DNA of 64,000 bases from Panaeolus papilionaceus (Eukaryota > Basidiomycota > Agaricomycetes > Agaricales): positions 1 to 64,000 of the forward strand of contig JADNRZ010000025.1 in the NCBI GenBank assembly GCA_015501605.1. The letters run 5' to 3'. The position numbers and the translations under genes were made by a program. Of the stretch, positions 48,055-58,458 are shown in pieces. The number at the start of each line of letters is the position of its first letter. Positions within the stretch are counted from its first letter, which is position 1. The notes under the pieces were generated by a model. It was not told where the DNA came from. It was given only the letters and a program-made list of their open reading frames with translations, and ran no database searches.

Positions 48055-50658
48055 ATGATAGGCAACACTAAGGATGAAACTCCCTCACGACTCCAGATGT
48101 CAAACCCGCCAAAGAAAATCCCACCTCATCCGGGCAACTCGCTCAGCGCGACATCAACATATTCACGTACTCTTTTGGTGTCTGGACGCTGAAAGTTGCC
48201 CACTCCAAACAGGCATTCTACATGAACTACTACCGCGATTTCTCCCAATCATACCTGCTCTTCATCAAGCTCACGAAAGACATCTACAACCTCTCCCCCC
48301 GACTCTTCACGTTCTACATCTTTAGTCAAGCTTGAGGCGCGGTTGAAGAAGCGGTGATGATGCAGCTGAGCAGGGTGTTGTTGCGGGCAGTGGAGAATGG
48401 GCTGAAGAGTGGGAAACCAGACGTCTGTGGCATTGCGAGCGCTGTGGTGATGAGATTAGGGTGTGCGCTCTTCGCAGCGTTTATGGCGTGGGAGGGGTAC
48501 GAATCACTCTTTTAGGCGTCGGTTTCCGTGAATGCTGACTCGTACATTACAGAGAACTTGCATTACCGCAGCTGCGCAAGAGAGTAACGACGCATTTTAA
48601 TATGTATCTCATGCATGGTATGTCAACTTCCATTTTATCCCGAGCCTCTATTGATTACGAAAATAGCATAGCATGACTGCGCCGACCTCCCCATGTCCCA
48701 AGGTATATCCGTTCTTCATCACCTCTCACATGTATCAACCCCTGATCAACCATTTATAGACATAACCTCTGAATCCGAAGAGACTCCCGACAACGCCTGG
48801 AAGTCGCTCTCCGACATCGTTTCCGTTTTCTGCTCCGTTCTGGCCTCCCTCCCGCCGATCCTCCTCATCTTCCACGTCTCCCATACCACTGGCGGGCCGA
48901 TTTTCGCCATCCTCTGCATCCTAACGCCGGTCGTGGGGTTATTGGGCACGAAGAGTATGTGGGACAAGGCGAGTTATGGATACATCAACAATGTCGATTA
49001 CATGAGGATGAAGAGCTTGACCGATTTCGCGTGTGGAACGCAGGATATCATCAATGGGAACTTGGGGGAGTGGATTATGAGTGGTACGTACTTTGATATA
49101 CTGCACTTTCGATGAAATCCTCTGATTCCTACCCCACAGAATTCAGAAAAGCTTACGACAAACTCGCCAACGTCACCATCGAAAACACTTGCATGCTGTA
49201 CGACCGCACCGAAACGCCCTTCCGGGACATGACGCTCAAAGCCCTCAGCGATCTCCCCATGGTTTATTGCGCGCATCCTCACCATCCTTCGCCCATCAGA
49301 CTTCTCCTTAAGCTCGTTAGCGATACGTCAACACAGCTCAGCGTGGCTGGGGTACTCCCTGGGCACAGTGTTTCAGAGCAGTGAGACGTTCAGCCAGGCA
49401 GTGCTGAGTGTGAGGAGGCTGTATGAGGCGGGGAATGTTGTTAATAAGTTGAGCGATGGAGTGGTTGCACATCCTGCGCCGGAGGATGAGAAAGCAGGGA
49501 AGGGTATGGGATTCGAGTTGATGTATGTTTTCACTCCCTTCGTATGATGACTTCGTTCCTCGATGCCGATGCTGTACGACCATAGGAACATTGCGTTCAT
49601 CTACCCAGGCTCTCAATCCAAGCAAAACGCCCTCTCCGACATCTCCCTCTCTATCAAACCCAACCAGCTCGTCGTGATCGTCGCACCAACGGATCAGGCA
49701 AATCCACGCTCATTCGTATCCTCTCTCGTTTATAGAACCCCACCTCCAGTGAAGTTGCATCGATGGATGAGCGTCCTCGTCGTACAGAGTCAGAGACCTG
49801 CACAAAGCCACTGCCATCCTCTCCCAAGATAATTCACTCAATCCGCTCACCCTCGCTGAAAACATCGGGATCGGGTTCCCTGAACGCTCTTCCGACATGG
49901 GCCTAATCAGGCAGGCGGCGGAGGAGGGCGGTGTGGTTGATGTCATTAAGAAGCTAGAGGATGGGTACGAGACGCGGTTGGATCCAATGCAGGAGTCGTT
50001 TAGTGTGAATCTGTATAATGATAAGCAGCATCCGCTTGCGAAGGAGCTGGAGGGGTTGAGGAAGACGATCGACGTGAGTGGAGGCGAGAAGCAGAAGTTG
50101 GTTGCGTGAGTCATGTTTTCTGTCTTTTTCATTGCGTTGTCGTGGTACTGATGTTTTCTGTTACCTTCCCAGCGCGCGTACGTTCATGCGCTTCCAATCC
50201 AACCTCATCAAATTCGTCGCCGTGGACGAACCCAGCTCGGCGCTAGATGCAGAGGCGGAGCTGCGACTGTTCCAAAGACTCGTTAAAGCGAGAGACGGCA
50301 AGACGATGGTATTCGTAACGCACCGTTTCGGTGGGCTGGTCAAGGAGGCCGACTTAGTAGTGTGAGTGCTTTCTCCTCTTCGCGTCATGTTTTTTCTTGT
50401 GAGGGTCCCCCTGTTCACTACTTGAACTAGCTCCTTTATTCCCTCATGCGTCGAATTTCAATTTTTATCTCAACATGAGACTTAACTCAATACTGACCGT
50501 CAATGATCAACAGGTGCATGAAGGACGGTACAATAGCCGAGATGGGCACGCACGAGGAGTTGATGAAGAATGACGGCGAGTACCTTAAGTTGTACAATAT
50601 TCGGGTTAATGCTTTTGCGCCTGGCGGCGGCGTGGGTGAGGGTGTTACGAGTGCGTAG
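48055..50658 (+). pseudogene. A7: ABC pseudogene with few lesions
   Basis: An ATG equivalent to that of A1 is present, but exon 1 shifts frame soon after it and later reads TGA (48333-48335) where A1 has TGG. Exon 4 is fully open (MKSLTDFACGTQDIING shows a short deletion). Exon 5 has a 1-nt insertion (GCGCGCATCCTCACC, near 49268). Walker A has a 1-nt deletion (GTCGCACCAACGG, near 49682), and a further run of small changes lies near 49735-49800. From about 49850 to the stop the frame is intact, including SGGEK, VDEPSSALD and VTHRFGG. The 3' half, including introns 6 and 7, is close to A1, whereas upstream DNA is closest to A3. Confidence 0.8.
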
Positions 50659-51098
50659 GCGGTGGGTACGCCAAGGAACATTGGGAGAGGAGGCAAATAC
50701 CAATTAATCGTTAAATACGCGTTATGTGGACACTGTTGAATTTGATTCGATTAGAGATGAATCATAGAGTATATCTGATTAATGACTGTCACGTGTAACG
50801 GAATTAAATTGACTGTAAAGCTCGACTATCACCGTCGATATATATCTCAGTTCTCGAGTGACAATATTCATCAATCGAGTTTCAGTTTCGCCAGCCACAG
50901 TGATCGAGATATTCATGAACTTCCTGGCTGAAGCTTTCATGTGACTTGCCATGCGGAATCCACGAGGCAAGCTGACGCCACCGGAGATTGTTTGGAATGC
51001 AAGTTTGTTGCAATTGTGCCGCTTCTTCTTCAGCACTCATCGCGCTTTTTCTAATACATAATCCTATCCCCAGCATCGTCGCCCGTTTCTCCAACATT

Positions 51099-52574
51099 AT
51101 GAACATTGACCCCGCTGATTACCCAAGATTGAGCATCCATGGCCCTATCACTGCAAAGCTTGTCATTGCACCCTATGAAGTATACACGAATGGTCTAATA
51201 TTGTACGAATGCCACTCTTCTTCTACATGACTGCTAAGGCTGACATACATGATCAATGCGAACGCAGAATTGTGGGACCTACTGGAGCAGGATAGAGCAC
51301 CGTAAGCGGCAGATGAATACAGCATTTTCACTTAGACTGAACAATATATGCATCATCATCCCACAGTTCATTGAGGCACTCGCACAAGACCCTTCACTCC
51401 GTATTTCCAGTAATAAATTGGAGGGATTCACGCAAACTGTCAACACCTACACCCTCATGAACGTCAATCGTTATGGGGAACAGATATCGCTTGTTGATGT
51501 ACCTGGCTTTGCCGACACCCGGATTTCAATGACGAATATTGTCTCCATGTTGAAAGAATGGATGCGAGAGTCCGGGTGAGTACACATGGATGCTTGTGCG
51601 TAACATATATCCTCATCATATGCACCAGAGCCAGCAACCTCGGTCGTATATTATATTTCACTCCCATTCATAGTGTGCGCCTCCCTGGCAGCCACAGAGA
51701 GGTGCTTCGTACATTTCAAGCGCTCACAGGTGCCAAGACGGCAGGCAACATCACTATTGTAACTTCCATGTGGGACAATCTTTGGGGAGATTCAGCAACA
51801 CAAAGGGCAGAAAGCAACTTTAACCAGCTTCGGGATTCGGTTTGGAAGGTTTGAGGTTTGGCTTATTCTCTGTTTTATGCAAACTCTCATCTGTGTATTT
51901 AGGAGTTCGTTGACGAAGGCGCTCAGATTATGAAGTTCCTCAACACCCAAGAATCTGCACTGTCTGTTCTCAATGCTGCCTTCAGCAGCGTGGCGGACGT
52001 TAATTTCGATCTCGAAATCCAATTCCAGGGCGAGAAACAGCTCAAATCGGCTCCATTTGCCAACCATCTCATGGATGACCTCCAAAGCCGAATCCAGAAC
52101 CTCGTGATAGAACTGGCCAGTACTCAAATGGATCTCAAGGGAGCATCTGAAAGAGGCGATGACCAGCTCACATCCACCCTCATCCCCAAGCTGAAGGAGA
52201 CAGAGACGCTCCTCGCAAAGTTCAAAAAGGAACTCTATGACGAATTTGGTATTGTGTCACCATCGTTACCTGAGGTTCCCTCTGTTATCGATGGGTCATC
52301 TAACACTGACAGTCCCACCATGACTTCTCAGCCATCTCAAGCAGTCATCACGGATACCGCACATTTGCCGTCTACTCTGTCCTCAGCAGCTGAGCTGGAA
52401 ACCACTCTAGAGCCACCGCTTCCTACAGAAAGCCCTGTTTCTCCATCCAACCAACCTAGTGCCATTATTTCTGCCGCTGCCGATCCCGTCGTCCCGAAGC
52501 CAAGGCTTATCGCTCGTGTGATCAGCTCAGTGAAGTGTTGGGGTGACGTCGTGGCAGACCGTCACGACGCTTGA
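51099..52574 (+). pseudogene. G7: G gene with a stop codon at the P-loop lysine
   Basis: All splice sites and phases match G1: exons 51099-51202, 51268-51301, 51367-51575, 51629-51848, 51903-52574. The only lesion found is in the 34-nt P-loop exon, where AAG is TAG (51293-51295), so the motif reads G-P-T-G-A-G-stop-S-T. Exons 3-5 are open and conserved (DVPGFADT, VTSMWDNLWGDS, coiled coil, VISSVKCWGDVVADRHDA). Translation would end after about 43 residues. A single read error, recoding or skipping of exon 2 (34 nt, not a multiple of 3) could be argued, but the simplest reading is a very recent pseudogene. Confidence 0.8.
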
Positions 52575-53530
52575 CTTCGGGATGGTCGTATGATATGATC
52601 ACGAAGCTCAGGGGTTGATGAGTCGTCTACGTTCATGCATTCTTGTTTGTGTTTCCACTTAACTAGTTAGAAAAAAAATTTGTCATTTTGTGGTGGTTTA
52701 TATAACATTCTCTTCGATACACCTGGACCATTACACATTGTCTCTGTGAACTTGTCTACTTCCAATTCTATTCTTGCTTCGTATTTACCACCAATGAATC
52801 TGATAATCTGACCTGCCGGATTAGGAGCATTGACAAGTAAAGGAAACTCGTTGCTGGAATGCTGATGGTGATTGAAGAAAGTGGAAAGGCTCGTGGTAGG
52901 GGCTTCATTGGTTTTAGTTTGGAATCGGGGGTTGTAGAGCCTGATGGCAAGATATCACCGTTGACAATGACTTGACTTTCGATGGACTCGTCCTGAAAAC
53001 GCACTCGACTCATAGTTCATATCCCCTCCTTATAACCGACGACGCACAAATGGAGCCCCTCACAATTAATTCTGATGTCTCGGTTTTGTATTACGCGAAG
53101 CTTACTTCAGTGGGTGTCGAAAAAGGGTATCAACATGATGAAGGCAACAACATCGTTGATTATGCTTTCAACGAGCAAGCGAGAAGGTATCAGAAAGACA
53201 CGTAAGGTTATAGCTACTGATGTTAGCCAAGTCGAACATGATGCACTCGAGCGCGTTCCACCGAAGCTGTGGCTCATCCTTCGTGTCCTTCGTTCAGTCA
53301 AGTGTTTTGGCCGACGCACGACGCGTGATCTACTATGCCCACGAGGATTCGGTGTTGATCGGTAGACTGACGCTATGTTGTGTGATTTTTTTACTACCAC
53401 AATGTCGTTTTAGGGTCGTAAACTTGATTCAATTTTTGTGGATGTACGACGCGACTTCTCCACCGCAAGTGACAATCGTTTCAATGGTGTGTGAGGCAGA
53501 GAAGGATCATGTTTTGTCGCTTTTTTGCCC
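52575..53530. pseudogene. Module X2, with relic of a second G-type C-terminus
   Basis: The counterpart of 23960-24960. Around 53262-53325 it reads PKLWLILRVLRSVKCFGRR, matching the conserved G tail, with W changed to F in KCWG. No full G domain is readable. Similarity to the copy after G3 continues to about 53530 (CTTCTCCACCGCAAGTGAC), which marks the right edge of the array. Confidence 0.5.
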
Positions 53531-53629
53531 AATGCTATGGTGCGCCTTCTGCACATTTATTACCTATGACCCAATGTTTGATGTATCAGTATGCAGGCAC
53601 TATCTACACCCTATCGTAGTGTTGGGGGT

Positions 53630-53891
53630 GGCACAACCTTCGAAGTTGTGCCTAATTTCCCGAACATTTGTGGCACAACCTTCGAAGTTGCGCCTAATCT
53701 CTCGAAAAATCGTGGCACAACTTCGAGGTTGCGCCTAATTCCGCAAAGATTTGTGGCACAACTTCGAGGTTGCGCCTAATCCCTCGAAAAATCGTGGCAC
53801 AACTTCGAGGTTGCGCCTAATTTCTCGAACATTTGTGGCACAACTTCGAAGTTGCGCCTAATTTCGCAAAGATTTGTGGCACAACCTGTCA
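53630..53891. repeat. Tandem repeat, 41-42 bp period, hairpin units
   Basis: Six full units and a partial one start at 53630, 53672, 53714, 53755, 53796, 53837 and 53878. Each begins with GGCACAAC, TTCGAGG (or TTCGAAG) and TTGCGCC, forming an imperfect hairpin, then a 17-18 nt linker of three recurring types (with CGAACATTTGT, CGAAAAATCGT or CGCAAAGATTTGT). Confidence 0.85.
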
Positions 53892-54614
53892 GGATTGACA
53901 CAAGTACGCTACCACTCTCGACGGTTACCCCTCAATGTAGCAAAGCGGGTCCTATTCTACAAAAGCTTGAACTAATAAGAAGTGTTAATAAACATTGCCA
54001 TGAAGGGCGTGCCGACTGAGTTTTAAACCGGCAACGCGGCATCACGGCCATATCGGCAGGCCTGATGCGATCATGAATTCAATTCTGATGAGATTACGGA
54101 GGACTGATGCCGCTTCAACTGCCGGGAGATTGCACATCAGCAAATTCAATCCGCTGCTACTACTCAAATCAACAAGCAGATTACAAATGAATGAGTTATA
54201 TTGTAGCGACAAAGCACAGAGGAGGGACCAATGAGTAACAAAGGACAAACTCGGCAGACCGAAAGGGGGTGGATGTCGGGTCAGGGTCACAGAATTAAGA
54301 GAGGAAGTGGTAATTACTAAGCGTGAGGTGCATGGTCGGTGGAGATAGTAGAAAGCAGGGGAAAGGGTGAACGGATTGGGATTGATGAGAGAGAGGATAG
54401 ATTATATGGTAATTATGTTAAAAGATAAGGAGTGTGAAGAGGGACGGTGATGGAGGGAAGGAAAAGATCGGGAATTGAGATATTATCGGAGAGAGCACTA
54501 TGGCAAGTCTATCATAACGGTAGGGTACTATACGAGGAAGTAATGTAGAAAAGGTGGATTGGAACAGGAGTAAGTATGTCAACTAACCTCGAAAACACGC
54601 AGAAATGATCTAAT
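53892..54614. other. No recognisable gene
   Basis: The sequence resembles neither the array units nor the mobile elements. Frames are short and motif-free. It may contain the 3' untranslated region of the minus-strand gene that follows. Confidence 0.4.
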
Positions 54615-56037
54615 TCAAGGTGAGCTAGCACGATAAATGGCCTCATCAGGGATATCAGGTGTACAGCCAAAATCATATCCGGGCGGCTCAAGAGTGAATC
54701 CTGAGAAAGACTTATCAAGATCGTATTCAAGGCTTCCTGCGCGACTACCGACTGGATCCGTTTGAGCAGAAGGCGACTCATGCCGATATTCTGAATCTTC
54801 ATCAGAGACTGTTGACGTCCGATGAATGTCAGCACAATATCCGAAATTTAGTCGAGAAATGGAACTCACTATTAATAACTTCTACCTGCTTCTTCTTTGT
54901 ACGAGCGGGGCGTTGTGGACCACTGGCAGCGCGTTGTGACGAAGACGCTGTTGGCTTCCTTGACGGCTTGGACCCCTTGGCTCGCTTCGACTTCGCCTTG
55001 GATTGGCCGCGGGTTTGGGTGAAAGGGCTGTCGTCGTCGTTGGAGTTGGATTTGTCAGACTTGCTGGAGCTATCGGTGTCGGAATCAACGGGAATCTTTG
55101 AGGTTGAAACTAATAGTAGAGTGATCAGCTAGATACTTATCCACTGGCAGAACGTGAAAGACGTACCAATGAAGATGCCGGAATCTTGATCAAAGCGGCG
55201 TTTTGTGATCAACATTCCGATGTTCCTCATGCTAGAGCCTGTATAAGGACCCTTCGCTGGGCTCACAACGAGCTTGTTGTTGTAGGGAGTCTTGATGCAC
55301 GGTAACCATACCCTGTTGTGATGCTCGGCGTCATGGGATTGGAGCATCAGCTCGCAGGCATCTGGCAGGATAGTCTGGATCTCTTCGAAGACCTGTTCCT
55401 CGCTCCAGCTATCATGAAAGATAAAGCCCTCTGGGGAGTGTGCGGCGAAGTTGATGGATGACAGATAAGAGAAGGTTTGCTTGACTGGGATAGGCTCCTT
55501 GCGTATGTTGACCGGCGATTTATACTGATTACGCTCGCTCGCGGAAGATACCTAGCAATCAGCTATTAATCAGAAATGTTGACGTTGATAAAGGAAAGAT
55601 AAGCGCACCTTATTAACACCGTTGGGCAAAATCATTACAATCCCTACGCGATACTCAAGAGGGTCAACAATTCGGCGTGCAGTTGGTGCAGCATCTTCGT
55701 CCGAAGTGGTAGAGCGCTTGCTGGCTGAGCGGCGACGTGCCTGTGATGACAGACCCTTACCACCCTGATCATTTGTTTCCTTGCGAGCACCACCAGCGTC
55801 GTTCTTGATCTGGGACTTCAAAAAGTTCTTGAAATTGAAGGCTTCATTTGAACTGGTGCTGGTGCTGGCACTGGTGCTGTCGGGACGCCGAGCTGGGAAT
55901 AGATCCCGGAGCGAGGAGGGATGGTTGATTGGCAGACTACCATAGCGGGCTTTCTTTGCACTAGGTTGAGTTGAAGGTGGAGGATCGTCGTCTTGAATGG
56001 GCTCGGGCGACGCTTTGCGTTTACCGTGGTCAACCAT
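54615..56037 (-). CDS. Hypothetical 415-aa protein, four exons
   Basis: Exons on the minus strand 56037-55609, 55551-55167, 55109-54870 and 54808-54615 join in phase to 415 aa. I do not recognise the family. The N-terminus is polar and basic (GKRKASPEP, then KKARYG) with Ser/Thr-rich low complexity and a possible nuclear localisation signal (ARRRSASKRS). The middle (about 143-270) looks like a folded region rich in aromatic residues (FIFHDSWSEEQVFEEIQ; HHNRVWLPCIKTPYNNK). It is followed by a charged, basic linker (KSKRAKGSKPSRK) and an acidic, Ser-rich C-terminus. The start is the first ATG after an upstream stop-free low-complexity stretch and gives the best coding look. The gene sits just downstream of the integrase-core gene on the same strand (195 nt apart), so the two could form a pair. 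Confidence 0.72.
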
Positions 56038-56231
56038 TGCAAAGAGAGGGGAGGATGGAGAGAACGAGGGCAAAGATGAGAGAATGAGGGCAAGGATGAG
56101 GGAACGAGGGAAAGGATGAGAGAACGAGGGTGAGGATGAGAGAACGTTTGAAAGAGTGGATGAACACCCAAGGGCAAAGGGTGATAACAAAAGCTGTTTC
56201 CATATGCCACTTTTATACTACAGAAGGTAAT

Positions 56232-58153
56232 CTACTTGGCTAAGATCTCAGACGTCTGTAAAACACACAGGGCTTGTGTCCAAAGTACCGCCCGTGGTAA
56301 CCATACATGACTTGGAAGATGAATAAATTTGGTACGCTGAGCTTGTCCAATGGGCAACTCCTCAACTTCGGGATAGACCCCGTCTTCCCATTCCTCTTGG
56401 CGGACACCATACCTGTGAGGCAAGTAACCCAGCTGCCGAACATGAGCTATACACGCATCAAGGTTGACTAATTCCTCTCTGGTGAAGGGACACTTTCCAT
56501 CAGGGACGTCGACTGGTTTGTGATGAATGTTGGGGTCGACGTCCTGAGCAGCATCAAGCCTGCAATGCTCTTCTGTTCCATCTTCTACCTCAGCCTCATC
56601 CATAGCAGCAAGGTGCATATCGAAGTTGTTGTTGAGGTCGTGAAAATCAATAGGATCCAAGTCTGAATCGTTGTCGAAGTCACTAGCATCCATGCGATAT
56701 TCCTGGTCATTCGTGTCATCGAGATCATTCTCCTGAGAGGCGGGGTCCTCGAGGCTACCTTCTGGTGTGTCTTCATCGGAATCGGCCTCGTCTCCACTTC
56801 CAGCGCTTTCCCTAGGATAACGGTAGTAGCTTTCAATCGCCTCCTCTGGAAGGCCTTCGCATTCATCACTGAATTGGAAAGCCCCTTCGACATGGTCATA
56901 CACACCATGCTTGATCATGCCCTCTATCTCAAGATCCTAGATTAAATTAAGTTAGTAAAATCGTCATGATGTGTACCACGAATTAAATGAATTAACTTAC
57001 GTTTGGGCATTTATTACTCTTCTGACGCATAGGGTGTGCATTCCACTCCTCGACAAACATCTTGCAGTCGTCGTTTATCATATCAAGGAATAGATATGCA
57101 AGCAACCATCGATGGACAGGGTCTTCTTGATCGAGATTGTGAACTTGACCCAACCGGCGAAAAAAAGCCCTCCACATGCGACAAAATCTTCGACCCAACT
57201 CTACCCAAAGCCGCTCAATCGGCGTGTTATGAACGCTGGGACCCCACAAAAAGCTGCCACGGTTACGTCCACGAATTAAGATCATGGCAATAGAGACATC
57301 CCGGTTCTCTCCCCCGCGATCTCCTCGAACGTGTGATGGTACACCATGTGCCAAAGTTGCATTGATGAACATATCGGCTACTGTTTCTGCAGTGTTGGAC
57401 GTGCTGGCTCTAAGTCCAGTTATCTACAAAATATAGAATATAAGTTGAGAGAGCGCAACATTGCGATTCGCCATCGACTTGAAGACACACCTTTCGTGAA
57501 TATCCATCAATTACACCATGGATCACAATGCCCCATTTGATCAGTTTATGGTGTCCGTCAATGTGCCACAGGGCATGCGGCCTTGAGACATGGTACTGAC
57601 CCCTGGGCTTCTTCGCAGTTGCCTGTTTACGGAGGGAAGCTGCGACAGCATCCACATTATGGACTGCTGCTCGGATCCTTGAACACTGAACACGCAGGTT
57701 GTAGTTTGCACGTAAATGACCAGTCAGGTATGCAATACCAGTGTCAGGACGCTCTGACATGGCATCACGCACAACACCATTGAGATCTTCATCGCTAATT
57801 TCGGTGAAGCGTGATGTTGACAGCCCTGCTGCTTTCATTTGCAGGCGAAGATGGTTGCGATGGACGTTGAAGAGTTTTGCGATGTCGTTGATCTTCAAAC
57901 TGCACTTTGAGGCCCATTCAAGAGCATCACGACTAATTTTCTTGGCTGGTCTTCCTGGACGGCCGGTGTAAATGAGAACGAAGGGGCTGACAGGCAATTG
58001 CTGTGACCCGGTCCTAATTCCGGTAATGAAAATGACATTAGCACTGTACTTCCAGGCTCTATGTTGAACTCACTGTCGGTCTGCGGAGATCTTCTCCAAC
58101 TCCTCATGCAGATCAAATATAATCTGGCTGACATCGGACACCCAATCTTTTAG
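56232..58153 (-). CDS. Integrase-core (DDE) protein, 5' end uncertain
   Basis: Four exons in phase: 58153-58074, 58013-57491, 57423-57001, 56936-56232. After a short N-terminus come a helix-turn-helix-like region (RPGRPAKKIS, INDIAKLFNVHRNHLRLQMK) and an integrase fold: WHIDGHHKLIKWG (first D), IDGYSRK joined across an intron to ITGLRASTSNTAETV, then RGDRGGEN (second D) and HNTPIERLWVELGR (E). This is the type annotated as integrase core domain protein in many mushrooms. The C-terminal exon is strongly acidic (SAGSGDEADSDEDTPEG) and ends QTSEILAK. No start codon was found: the frame runs upstream to a possible acceptor at 58154, where no donor or ATG is obvious. The gene could be 5'-truncated, perhaps by the adjacent DIRS-like element. 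It may be domesticated or part of a transposon; no terminal repeats were seen. Confidence 0.75.
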
Positions 58154-58305
58154 CTGATGCGATTAAACTAGTTTAACCGTGGTCTATGAAAGTGAGATAA
58201 GATAAACGCTCGGTTTGATTAGATTAGATTTTCGTTTCCTTTCATGAACTCCTGTCTTTGTCCGCGTCGTAGTACTTAAGTTCGCGTTCTCGCTTTCCTT
58301 CCCTT

Positions 58306-58399
58306 CTTCGTGTTTATCCTCTCATTCACTCATCGCTCGATAGGTTAGTTTCTAGTGATGCCTTCGTGTTTATCCTCTCATTCACTCATCGCTCGATAG
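58306..58399. repeat. 38-bp direct repeat, 56-bp period
   Basis: CTTCGTGTTTATCCTCTCAT followed by TCACTCATCGCTCGATAG occurs at 58306-58343 and again at 58362-58399, separated by 18 nt. It lies just upstream of the DIRS-like gag frame and may belong to the element's terminal structure or leader. Confidence 0.85.
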
Positions 58400-58458
58400 C
58401 GCTCTCGCGCATCAGCTCGAAATTTCTCTTCTAGATCAAAGGGTCCAACCTGTCTTCC

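Noticed and set aside
53630..53891. CRISPR-like array
   Set aside because: Period 41-42 bp, but the linkers recur in three types instead of being unique, the DNA is clearly eukaryotic, and no cas-like gene is present. It is an ordinary tandem repeat.
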